Shown: one piece after another, positions 27,178-35,882 of the stretch
Numbering within the stretch: position 1 is the first letter of the stretch
Layout: the number at the start of each line of letters is the position of its first letter
NCBI GenBank assembly: GCA_947446885.1
Contig: CANFHZ010000005.1
Coordinates: forward strand, 1 to 51,938
Source of the DNA: Comamonadaceae bacterium
GTDB lineage: Bacteria > Pseudomonadota > Gammaproteobacteria > Burkholderiales > Burkholderiaceae_C
DNA length: 51,938 nt
Reading direction: 5' to 3'
Program-made: the position numbers and the translations under genes
Notes under the pieces: model-generated
The model's input: only the letters and a program-made list of their open reading frames with translations
Told to the model about the DNA's origin: nothing
Databases searched by the model: none

Positions 27178-28038
27178 ATGAACCGCCTGCTGCCCCGCTT
27201 GTTGCTGACGCCTGCCGTCGCCACGCTGCTGCTGTGGATGCTGGTGCCCTTGCTGATGTCGGTGTATTTCTCTGTCATCCGCTACAACCTGATGCAGCCG
27301 GACCAGACCGGATTTATCGGTTTCGAGAACTTCGAATATTTCCTCACCGACCCCTCGTTTTCTGTGGCGGTGCTCAACACCGTCGTGCTGCTGGGTAGCG
27401 TGATCCTGATCACGGTCTTTCTGGGCGGCGCTTTGGCGCTGTTGATTGACGAGGCTTTCCCCGGGCGCGCAGTGGTGCGCCTGTTGTTGATCTCCCCATT
27501 TTTTGTCATGCCCACCGTCAATGCATTGCTGTGGAAGCACATGATGATGCACCCCATTTACGGCGCGCTGGCGCAGGGGTGGCATTTTTTCGGCGCGACG
27601 CCGGTGGAGTGGCTGAGCGACTTTCCGCTGGGCTCGATTGTCATCATGGTGGCCTGGCAATGGCTGCCTTTTGCCACCCTGATTTTCATGACTGCGCTGC
27701 AAAGCATGAACCGCGAACAATTGGAGGCCGCGCGCATGGACGGTGCCACCTATTTGCAGCAACTGCGCTATCTCTACCTCCCGCATCTGGGCCGCTCGAT
27801 TGCCGTGGTGGTGATGATTGAGATGATTTTTCTGCTCAGTGTGTTTGCCGAAATTTTTACCACGACCGGCGGCGGGCCGGGTGACGCCAGTACCAACGTG
27901 GCTTTCCTGATCTTCAAGCAGGCCTTGCTGAATTTTGATGCCGGGGTGGCATCGGCGGGCGCTTTGTTTGCTGTGGTGCTGGCCAATATTGCAGCGGCCT
28001 TTTTGATCCGCATGGTCGGTCGTAATCTGGATACCTGA
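27178..28038 (+). CDS. smoF: Polyol ABC transporter permease 1
   Basis: Inner-membrane permease of the MalF/SmoF type. The 286-residue protein starts MNRLLPRLLLTPAVATLLLWMLVPLL and has six predicted membrane helices. The EAA-type cytosolic loop EQLEAARMDGATYLQQLRYLYLP (about 181-203) contacts the ATPase. The frame is open upstream (possible ATG at 27139). The ATG at 27178 is chosen because the first membrane helix follows directly, as in relatives. It is followed by the second permease with two bases between them. Confidence 0.9.
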   Translation: MNRLLPRLLLTPAVATLLLWMLVPLLMSVYFSVIRYNLMQPDQTGFIGFENFEYFLTDPSFSVAVLNTVVLLGSVILITVFLGGALALLIDEAFPGRAVVRLLLISPFFVMPTVNALLWKHMMMHPIYGALAQGWHFFGATPVEWLSDFPLGSIVIMVAWQWLPFATLIFMTALQSMNREQLEAARMDGATYLQQLRYLYLPHLGRSIAVVVMIEMIFLLSVFAEIFTTTGGGPGDASTNVAFLIFKQALLNFDAGVASAGALFAVVLANIAAAFLIRMVGRNLDT

Positions 28039-28040
28039 GC

Positions 28041-28871
28041 ATGGCCACACGTTCCAAATATCCCCCCGCTTTGATCCTGCGCACGCTGATCGCCTGGCTG
28101 GTCACTTTGTTGCTGTTCTTTCCCTTGGCCTGGCTGATCATGACGGCCTTCAAGACGGAGTTGCAGGCGATTGCCGTGCCCTCGTTGCTGTGGTTCACGC
28201 CCACCTTGGACAATTTCCGCGAAGTGCAGGAGCGCAGCGATTACCTGCTCTACGCCCGCAATTCGCTGATGACCAGCGTGGTCTCCACGGTGGTCGGTTT
28301 GTTGATTGCCGCCCCGGCTGCGTATTCCATGGCCTTTTTTAAAGGCCGCCATACGAAAAACATCTTGATGTGGATGCTCTCCACCAAGATGATGCCTGCC
28401 GTGGGCGCTTTGGTGCCGATTTATGTGCTGGCCCAGCAGGCCGGACTGCTCGACACCCGCACCGGCCTGATCATCATCTTCATGCTGTCCAACCTGCCCA
28501 TCATGGTCTGGATGCTGTACTCGCACTTCAAGGATATTCCGCATGAAATCCTGGAAGCCGCGCGTATGGACGGCGCCAATCTCTGGCAGGAGTTTTACCG
28601 CGTGACCATGCCGTTGGCCTTGGGTGGCTTGGCCTCAACCGGCTTGCTGTGCTTGGTGTTGAGCTGGAATGAGGCCTTCTGGAGCCTGAACCTGAGTTCG
28701 GCCAAAGCCGGTACTTTGGCCACCTTGATTGCCAGTTACTCCAGCCCCGAAGGCCTGTTTTGGGCCAAGCTGTCTGCTGCATCGCTGATGGCGATTGCAC
28801 CCATCGTCGTCTTCGGCTGGTTCAGCCAGAAGCAGCTCGTGCAAGGGCTGACCTTTGGTGCGGTCAAGTGA
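28041..28871 (+). CDS. smoG: Polyol ABC transporter permease 2
   Basis: Inner-membrane permease of the MalG/SmoG type, partner of the preceding permease. The 276-residue protein starts MATRSKYPPALILRTLIAWLVTLLLFF, has six predicted membrane helices, and carries the EAA loop HEILEAARMDGANLWQEFYRVTMPL (about 170-194). Its start is two bases after the smoF-like stop, so the two permeases are likely translated together in equal amounts. Confidence 0.91.
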   Translation: MATRSKYPPALILRTLIAWLVTLLLFFPLAWLIMTAFKTELQAIAVPSLLWFTPTLDNFREVQERSDYLLYARNSLMTSVVSTVVGLLIAAPAAYSMAFFKGRHTKNILMWMLSTKMMPAVGALVPIYVLAQQAGLLDTRTGLIIIFMLSNLPIMVWMLYSHFKDIPHEILEAARMDGANLWQEFYRVTMPLALGGLASTGLLCLVLSWNEAFWSLNLSSAKAGTLATLIASYSSPEGLFWAKLSAASLMAIAPIVVFGWFSQKQLVQGLTFGAVK

Positions 28872-28909
28872 ATCGTGCCTCCTATTTATCTCTCGATTGA
28901 AGTCCAGCC

Positions 28910-29962
<1,053 letters not shown>

Positions 29963-29973
29963 TATTTGCCACC

Positions 29974-31389
29974 ATGCCAGCCACCGCCACACCTTTGACC
30001 ATGCTCCACCTGGGGCTGGGTTCCTTCCACCGCGCCCACCAAGCCGTTTATCTGCACCAACTCCAGCTCAGCGGTGACCACCGCTGGGTGCTGGCGGGCG
30101 GCAACATCCGCCCGGACATGCAGGACACCATCGCCGCGCTGGTGGCCAGCAAAGGGGCCTACACGCTGGAGACCGTCACGCCGCAGGGCGCGCGCAGCTA
30201 CACCCGCATCCAGTCGATTGGCCGCGTGATTCCATGGGACGCCGAGCTCAGCGGTCTGGTTGCCTTGGGCGCGCAGGACAGCACCCGCATCATCTCTTTC
30301 ACGGTCACCGAAGCCGGCTACTACCTGGACAGCAAAGACCGCCTGGATCTGGGCTTTGCGGATCTGCAAAGCGACTTGGATGCGGCCCGCGCCGGTCGGC
30401 CGGGCAGCACGATTTATGGCGCATTGGTTGCGATCTTGCGTGCCCGTATGCGCAGCGGTGCCGGGCCGCTGACCCTGCTCAACTGCGACAACCTGCGCCA
30501 CAACGGTGAGCGCGCCTGCGCCGGTTTGCTGCAGTTCATCGAACTGCTGGGCGATGCACCGCTGCGCGACTGGGTGGCCCAGCACACATCCAGCCCCAAC
30601 GCCATGGTGGACCGCATCACGCCGCGCCCCACACCCGCCGTGCGCGAGCGGGTCGCCGCCGCAACCGGCGTGGACGACCCGGCGGCTTTGATGGGCGAGC
30701 GCTTTATCCAATGGGTGATTGAGGACAAGTTCATCGGCGGGCGTCCGGCCTGGGAGCAGGTCGGGGTGGAAATGGTGGCGTCTGTCCAGGCCTATGAAGA
30801 GGCCAAAATCCGCCTGCTGAATGCCAGCCACAGCTGCATTGCCTGGGCCGGGACTTTGGTCGGCTACACCTATATCCACGAAGGCACGCACGACGCGCAG
30901 ATCCGCCAGCTTGCTTTCGACTACGTGACCGATGACGTGATCCCCGTCCTCGATACGCCCGAGCACCCCAGCCCCGTCAACCTGGCGCAGTACCGCGATG
31001 TGGTGCTGGACCGCTTTGCCAACCCTGCGATTGCCGATACCAACCAGCGTGTCGCCATGGACGGCTTTTCCAAGATCCCCGGCTTTATCGCGCCCACCAT
31101 CCGTGAGCGCCTGGCACGCGGGGAGAGCATTGCCAGCGTGGCCATGCTGCCCGCGCTGTTCCTGGCGTATTTGCAGCGCTGGCATGCAGGTGCGATTGCC
31201 TACACCTACCAGGACCAGGCCATGGATCCGGCAGTGGCCCATGCCATCTGCGCCAGTGCCGACCCCATCACGGCTTTTTGCGCCGACCCGACCCTGTGGG
31301 GCCCGCTGGCGGGTGATGCCCGCTTGCGCCAGGCCATGGAGCATGCGTACCGGCGCGTTGAACAATTCATGAAAAGGACTTCCCCATGA
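29974..31389 (+). CDS. dalD: D-arabinitol 4-dehydrogenase-like polyol dehydrogenase
   Basis: Member of the long-chain mannitol dehydrogenase family, predicted to oxidise D-arabinitol to D-xylulose (or mannitol/sorbitol to a ketohexose) with NAD in the cytosol. The 471-residue protein starts MPATATPLTMLHLGLGSFHRAHQ, giving an N-terminal nucleotide-binding domain. The catalytic K-x4-N-x2-H signature is visible as K278, N283 and H286 in EEAKIRLLNASHSC. The upstream TTG-initiated extension overlaps the ATPase stop; the ATG at 29974 is preferred. The next gene overlaps it by four bases (ATGA). Substrate assignment to arabinitol is by overall resemblance and is tentative. Confidence 0.8.
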   Translation: MPATATPLTMLHLGLGSFHRAHQAVYLHQLQLSGDHRWVLAGGNIRPDMQDTIAALVASKGAYTLETVTPQGARSYTRIQSIGRVIPWDAELSGLVALGAQDSTRIISFTVTEAGYYLDSKDRLDLGFADLQSDLDAARAGRPGSTIYGALVAILRARMRSGAGPLTLLNCDNLRHNGERACAGLLQFIELLGDAPLRDWVAQHTSSPNAMVDRITPRPTPAVRERVAAATGVDDPAALMGERFIQWVIEDKFIGGRPAWEQVGVEMVASVQAYEEAKIRLLNASHSCIAWAGTLVGYTYIHEGTHDAQIRQLAFDYVTDDVIPVLDTPEHPSPVNLAQYRDVVLDRFANPAIADTNQRVAMDGFSKIPGFIAPTIRERLARGESIASVAMLPALFLAYLQRWHAGAIAYTYQDQAMDPAVAHAICASADPITAFCADPTLWGPLAGDARLRQAMEHAYRRVEQFMKRTSP

Positions 31390-32174
31390 GCCAGCGTTTG
31401 AAAGACAAACACGCCATCCTCACCGGTGCTGCAGGCGGTATTGGTTTGGCTGTTGCGCGAGCCTATCTGGAGCAGGGCGCGCGTTGCACAGTCGCCGATG
31501 TGGGCGCGCAAGCCACGCCTGAGCTGGCCGCACTGATGGCGCAGCACCCCGATGCACTGGCCTATGTGCCCACCGATGTGCGCCGCATGGATGCCATCGA
31601 TGCCCTGGTTACCGCTGCCCACGCCCGCTTTGGCCCGGTGACCACGCTGTTCAACAATGCCGCGATTTTTGACATGGCTCCGCTGTTGCAAAGCGACGAG
31701 GCCATGTATGACAAGCTGTTTGCGGTCAACGTCAAAGGTGCGTTCTTCGCCATGCAAAAAGTGCTGGCCCATATGGTGGCCCACGGTGTGAAGGGCGGCA
31801 GCGTGATCAATATGGCCAGCCAGGCGGGTCGGCGGGGCGAGGCGCTGGTCTCGCACTACTGCGCCACCAAGGCCGCCATCATCAGCTACACGCAAAGCGC
31901 TGCGCTGGCCATGGCACCCCACGCCATCCGCGTCAACGGCATCGCGCCGGGCGTGATCAACACGCCGATGTGGGCGCATGTGGACGGTCTGTTTGCCAGG
32001 TACGAAAACCTGCCGATTGGCGAGAAGAAAAAGCGCGTGGGCCTGGCCGTGCCGCTGGGCCATATGGGCAACCCTACAGACATTTGCGGTGCCGCCGTAT
32101 TCTTGGCCAGTGATGAGGCGTCCTACATCACGGCCCAGACCCTGAACGTGGATGGCGGAAGCGTGATGTCATAA
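31386..32174 (+). CDS. smoS: Short-chain polyol dehydrogenase (sorbitol/L-iditol type, SmoS-like)
   Basis: NAD-dependent short-chain dehydrogenase, probably oxidising sorbitol to fructose (or galactitol to a ketose). The 262-residue protein starts MSQRLKDKHAILTGAAGGIGLAVARAYLE with the TGxxxGIG cofactor loop at about 13-20. The NNAAIF motif and the catalytic S145, Y158 and K162 (YCATK) are present, and the C-terminus TAQTLNVDGGSVMS is typical. The start overlaps the preceding dehydrogenase by four bases. It closely resembles the Rhodobacter SmoS group as I recall it. Confidence 0.85.
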   Translation: MSQRLKDKHAILTGAAGGIGLAVARAYLEQGARCTVADVGAQATPELAALMAQHPDALAYVPTDVRRMDAIDALVTAAHARFGPVTTLFNNAAIFDMAPLLQSDEAMYDKLFAVNVKGAFFAMQKVLAHMVAHGVKGGSVINMASQAGRRGEALVSHYCATKAAIISYTQSAALAMAPHAIRVNGIAPGVINTPMWAHVDGLFARYENLPIGEKKKRVGLAVPLGHMGNPTDICGAAVFLASDEASYITAQTLNVDGGSVMS

Positions 32175-32185
32175 GCTGGCCTCCT

Positions 32186-33103
32186 ATGCCTGCAAAGCTT
32201 CGCCAACTCAGTCCCGAGCTTGAGCACGACTATGTGCGCTCGCCCGAACTGGGCTATGAGCGGCCCGAGGAGGTCGGCATCGTGCGCTGTCTGGCACACG
32301 GCTTCCCCACCCCGCTGGCGCGCTGGCATTACCACGACGAATACGAGCTGCACCTGATTACCGCCACCTCGGGCAAGGCGTTTGTGGGCGACTGGATAGG
32401 CCAGTTCCAGCCCGGCCACCTGGTGCTGACCGGGCCGCGTTTGCCGCATAACTGGATCAGCATGGATTTGCCGGACGGTGGCGTTGCGCAGCGCGATCTG
32501 GTGATCCAGTTTCCGCACGATCCGATTGCGCAGAGCAGCCGCGCCATACCCGAACTGCGCAGCGCCTTGCCCTTGTTGGAGCGGGCGCGCCACGGTATTG
32601 AATTCTTTGACCTGGGTACCAAAGCGCAGGGCTATTGGCAACGCATCAAGGCGTCGCAGGGGCTGGCGCGCTTTGCGGTGTTTTGTGAATTCCTGTACGA
32701 GCTGGCCCACTGCAACGATTACCGCCTGCTCTCCACGGCGCAAATCCAAAGCGTGGACAACGATGCCCAGCTGGACCAGATCAACGCGATTCTGGGCCGT
32801 ATCACCGGGCAATTCGGCGAGAACCTGTCGGCCTCCGATCTGGCCGAGGAGTTCGGCATGAGTGAGAGCCGGTTCTCCCGCTTTTTCCGCCGCGCCACCG
32901 GCAACACCTTCACCGATTTTGTCAACCACGTGCGCATCAACCGGGCCTGCCAGCTGCTGACCACGTCCGACCAGCAAATCACCAACATCGCTTTTGAAGT
33001 CGGATTCCACAACCTGGCGAATTTCAACCGCCGGTTTCTGGACATCAAGGGCATGACCCCGCGCGACTACCGTCGCCAGGGCGCCAAATTGTTCAAGGTT
33101 TAA
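32186..33103 (+). CDS. AraC/XylS-family transcriptional regulator of the polyol operon
   Basis: A 305-residue regulator with an N-terminal cupin-like sensor domain (WHYHDEYELHLITATSGKAFVGDWIG, about 50-75; ARWHYHDEYEL is typical). The C-terminal AraC domain has two helix-turn-helix units: LSASDLAEEFGMSESRFSRFFRRATGNTF, then TNIAFEVGFHNLANFNRRFLDIKGMTPRDYRR. It is the last gene of the polyol operon, 11 bases after the dehydrogenase. In Pseudomonas fluorescens an AraC-type activator (MtlR) controls the similar mannitol/sorbitol/arabitol operon, so the same role is inferred. The palindromes at 25590-25638 are candidate targets. Confidence 0.85.
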   Translation: MPAKLRQLSPELEHDYVRSPELGYERPEEVGIVRCLAHGFPTPLARWHYHDEYELHLITATSGKAFVGDWIGQFQPGHLVLTGPRLPHNWISMDLPDGGVAQRDLVIQFPHDPIAQSSRAIPELRSALPLLERARHGIEFFDLGTKAQGYWQRIKASQGLARFAVFCEFLYELAHCNDYRLLSTAQIQSVDNDAQLDQINAILGRITGQFGENLSASDLAEEFGMSESRFSRFFRRATGNTFTDFVNHVRINRACQLLTTSDQQITNIAFEVGFHNLANFNRRFLDIKGMTPRDYRRQGAKLFKV

Positions 33104-33332
33104 GCGGGTTGCCGGGGTCGGGCGCGGCCCATTGCGCCCGCATCTGCGCTTCGATCGCATCGATCTTGGCCAGAATGGCAGCCCGGTTGCGCTCGGACAC
33201 GCCGACCGGGGCCAGCGCCGCTTTCGGCTCTCCGGTCGCCGCGTGCGCGGGCTGGGCCTGCGCGGCCCGCAAGCGCGCCAGTTCGGCTTTGCGGATCTGG
33301 TGGATGTCGGTCACGGCTGCTTGCCGGGGCAT
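33093..33332 (-). CDS. Small hypothetical protein downstream of dksA
   Basis: A 79-residue, Ala/Gln-rich, probably soluble protein starting MPRQAAVTDIHQIRKAELARLRAAQAQP and ending AKIDAIEAQMRAQWAAPDPGNPLKP. Both ends look helical and charged, joined by a Pro/Ala-rich linker. It lies 51 bases after dksA on the same strand and its last 11 bases overlap the convergent regulator gene. The ATG lacks a clear ribosome-binding site. Composition and regular heptad-like charges suggest a real gene, but I recognise no family. Confidence 0.5.
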   Translation of the reverse strand: MPRQAAVTDIHQIRKAELARLRAAQAQPAHAATGEPKAALAPVGVSERNRAAILAKIDAIEAQMRAQWAAPDPGNPLKP

Positions 33333-33383
33333 TGGGGGCTTGCAGAACCAGCGTCAGCCTCTGCAGTCCGGTGTTTGCCCGGT

Positions 33384-34487
33384 TCAGTCGCCAAACATCT
33401 TCTGCTTGAGCTCACGCCGCTGCTGGGCTTCCAGCGACAGCGTGGCGGTGGGACGGGCCAGCAGACGGCCCACGCCTATCGGTTCACCGGTTTCATCACA
33501 GTAGCCGTATTCATTGGCATCGATACGGCTGATGGCCTGCTCGATTTTTTTCAAAAGCTTGCGTTCACGGTCCCGCGTGCGCAGCTCCAGCGCGTGCTCC
33601 TCTTCGATAGTCGCCCGGTCGGCGGGATCGGGCATGACCGAGGTGTCTTCGCGCAGGTGCTCGGTGGTTTCGCCGGCGTTACTCAGGATGCCGGCTTTCA
33701 GGGCAACCAGCTTGAGTCGGAACGCCGCCATCTGCACATCATTCATGTACTCGGAGTCTGGCATTGCGATCAGTTCGTCGTCGCTCAGCTCGCCAGGTGC
33801 CTTCTTTTTCCAGTTGCCAGCCAATTTGGGATCTTTTTTGATGGCGTGCGGTACCAAGGGGTGCAGTTCGTCGCGGATGTCGGTCGGCAGAAATGAGGAT
33901 TTCGCTGCAGTGGAGGCCACGCTCTGCGCCATTGACGGGACGGTGATTTGCACCAGCCGCGACGAGGGCCGCACGGCTTTGATGATGCCGCTGGCGTGCA
34001 CGATGGGAGCCGCAGCGGGCACAGGTGCGGCCTTTGCCGTTGTGGGGGCCGCTTTGGGCGGTACGCTGGCCGCTTTGGGGGCCGGTTTTGCCGCAGGAGC
34101 CGCCTTGGGTGCAGAGGTTGCGCTGGGTTTGGTAATGGCTTTAACGGGTGTCTTTGCCAGTGCGACGGGCGCGGCCTTGTTGGCGGCAAGGGGTTTTTTT
34201 GTCGACGCAGCGGGCACTTTGGATGCATTTTTTGCAGGCGCTGGTGCCGCTGCTTTTGCCACAGGCTTTACAGCAGGTTTTGCGGCAGGTTTTGCAGCAG
34301 GCTTGGCCGCAGTCTTCACAGCAGGTTTTACCGCTGTGCTGCGCGCTGTTGTGGTGGCTGCTGCCCCCTTGGCTGGTGCTTTGCTTGGGGCTGGGGATTT
34401 TTTCATAGTGGTCTGGGCTTTTAAAGACAGTGTTGTGGCCGGCGCTGCTGCCGCACGTGCGGCAGGCTTTTTGGCGGGGGATTTCAC
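33384..34487 (-). CDS. dksA: DksA-family RNA polymerase-binding protein with long Ala/Lys/Pro-rich N-terminus
   Basis: DksA binds the RNA polymerase secondary channel and acts with ppGpp in the stringent response. The C-terminal 130 residues or so are a clear DksA: DSEYMNDVQMAAFRLKL, then DPADRATIEEEHALELRTRDRERKLLKKI with the coiled-coil tip Asp residues, then YGYCDETGEPIGVGRLLARP. Only one Cys of the four zinc ligands remains, as in Cys-poor DksA proteins. The first 200 residues or so are Ala/Lys/Pro repeats (AAKPAAKPAAKPAVKPV). Start: GTG at 34487, six bases after AGGAGA; the ATG at 34406 has no ribosome-binding site and an open frame continues further up. The length of 367 residues compares with about 150 in E. 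coli. Confidence 0.88.
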   Translation of the reverse strand: MKSPAKKPAARAAAAPATTLSLKAQTTMKKSPAPSKAPAKGAAATTTARSTAVKPAVKTAAKPAAKPAAKPAVKPVAKAAAPAPAKNASKVPAASTKKPLAANKAAPVALAKTPVKAITKPSATSAPKAAPAAKPAPKAASVPPKAAPTTAKAAPVPAAAPIVHASGIIKAVRPSSRLVQITVPSMAQSVASTAAKSSFLPTDIRDELHPLVPHAIKKDPKLAGNWKKKAPGELSDDELIAMPDSEYMNDVQMAAFRLKLVALKAGILSNAGETTEHLREDTSVMPDPADRATIEEEHALELRTRDRERKLLKKIEQAISRIDANEYGYCDETGEPIGVGRLLARPTATLSLEAQQRRELKQKMFGD

Positions 34488-34757
34488 GGCTCGTCTCCTG
34501 TGGGTGCCGGTTGGCTGTGTTTCTGCTGCGGTCACTGTGCCACCAGGCTTATTGCGGGCGGCGGGGGACTCGGCTTCGGCGCGCGAGTGTACAGGCAAGC
34601 CCAACCCTAGTCCCATCCATTGAAAAATCGCAGAAAACATAGCCAACACCCTCGGATTGGCGCTTCTGCGCCAGAGCAATTTGCTGCAATGCAGCATACC
34701 CCCGATTCTGCCCTACAGCAGCGTGTGGGCAGCAGCAGCGGTCGCTGCTGCGGGAAT
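34488..34757 (-). promoter_or_regulatory. dksA leader and intergenic region with three stem-loops
   Basis: This 270-base stretch separates the COG0523 gene from dksA. It holds three perfect inverted repeats. They are GCAGCAGCG/CGCTGCTGC (34732-34751, just after the COG0523 stop), TGCTGCA/TGCAGCA (34682-34696) and TGGCGC-ttct-GCGCCA (34658-34673). None has an immediate T run, so no classical terminator is evident, though a T-richer stretch follows the third. A TACACT near 34587-34592 on the minus strand could be a -10 box for dksA; this is weak. Confidence 0.4.
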
Positions 34758-35837
34758 TCAGACCAGAGACTGCTCCAAGCCCTGCCGCAAGATGTCCTGC
34801 GGCAGGTCGATGCCGATGAACACCATCTTGCTTTGGCGCAGCTCACCGGCGCCCCAGACCGGGCCCAAGTCGCTACCCATCAGCTGGTGCACACCCTGGA
34901 AGATCACCTTGCGTTCGGTGTCCTTCATATAAAGCACGCCCTTGTAGCGCAGCATGCGCGGGCCGTAAATATTGACAATGGCACCCAGAAAATCTTCCAG
35001 CCGCGCCGGATCAAACGCGCGCTCAGACCGGAAGACAAAGCTTTTGACGTCATCGTCCACATGGTGGTGGTGACCCGCGCCGTGCGGATGGTCATGCCCG
35101 TGAGACGGGTGATCGCAAGCGGGGCCGTGTACGTGATCGCCGTGGTCATGGCCGTCTTCGTGCCCGGGGTGGGCATGCGCGTCCTTCAGAAAATCCGGGT
35201 CGATATCGAGCTTGGCGTTGAGGTTGAAGCCGTACAGATCGAGCACATCCTTGATGCCGACTTCGCCGAAATGCACCACACTTTGCGGCGCGCGCGGGTT
35301 CATATGGCTCAGACGGTGCTTGAGCGCGTCCAACTCCCCGGCATCAATCAGGTCCGCCTTGCTGATGAAAATGCGGTCCGCAAAACCCACTTGGCGGCGC
35401 GCTTCCTGGCGCTCATTGAGCTGGGTGGCGGCGTGTTTGGCGTCCACCAGGGTCAGTATCGAGTCCAGCAGGTAGGACTCGGCCACTTCATCATCCATGA
35501 AAAAGGTTTGCGCCACCGGCCCCGGGTCTGCCAGCCCGGTGGTTTCAATCACCACGCGGTCAAAGTGGAGCTCGCCCTTGCGTTTTTTCTCGGCCAGGCT
35601 GTGCAGCGTGGCACGCAGGTCTTCGCGGATGGTGCAGCAAATGCAGCCATTGCTCATTTGCACAATCTGTTCGGTGGTGTCCGAGACCAGAATCTCGCTG
35701 TCGATGTTTTCTTCGCCGAATTCGTTTTCGACCACGGCAATTTTTTGGCCGTGGGCTTCGGACAGGATGCGTTTGAGCAGCGTGGTTTTGCCCGAGCCCA
35801 AAAAGCCGGTCAGGATGGTGGTGGGAATTAATGTCAT
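34758..35837 (-). CDS. COG0523-family (CobW/ZagA-like) metal-chaperone GTPase
   Basis: G3E GTPase, predicted to deliver a metal, probably zinc, to target proteins. In the 359-residue protein Walker A GFLGSGKTT is at 11-19 and the metal-binding CICC is at 65-68. ETTGLADPGPV and the SKADL guanine-specificity motif follow. A His/Asp-rich segment (about 219-255, HAHPGHEDGHDHGDHVH and GHHHHVDDD) precedes a CobW C-terminal domain. The start MTLIPTTILTG lies 46 bases after pyk. Its place between pyk and a Cys-poor dksA suggests a zinc-economy link, which is inference. Confidence 0.9.
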   Translation of the reverse strand: MTLIPTTILTGFLGSGKTTLLKRILSEAHGQKIAVVENEFGEENIDSEILVSDTTEQIVQMSNGCICCTIREDLRATLHSLAEKKRKGELHFDRVVIETTGLADPGPVAQTFFMDDEVAESYLLDSILTLVDAKHAATQLNERQEARRQVGFADRIFISKADLIDAGELDALKHRLSHMNPRAPQSVVHFGEVGIKDVLDLYGFNLNAKLDIDPDFLKDAHAHPGHEDGHDHGDHVHGPACDHPSHGHDHPHGAGHHHHVDDDVKSFVFRSERAFDPARLEDFLGAIVNIYGPRMLRYKGVLYMKDTERKVIFQGVHQLMGSDLGPVWGAGELRQSKMVFIGIDLPQDILRQGLEQSLV

Positions 35838-35882
35838 GGCAGTTTTAGTAGCACAGGCCCCAAAAGATGGGGCCGTCAGCGC

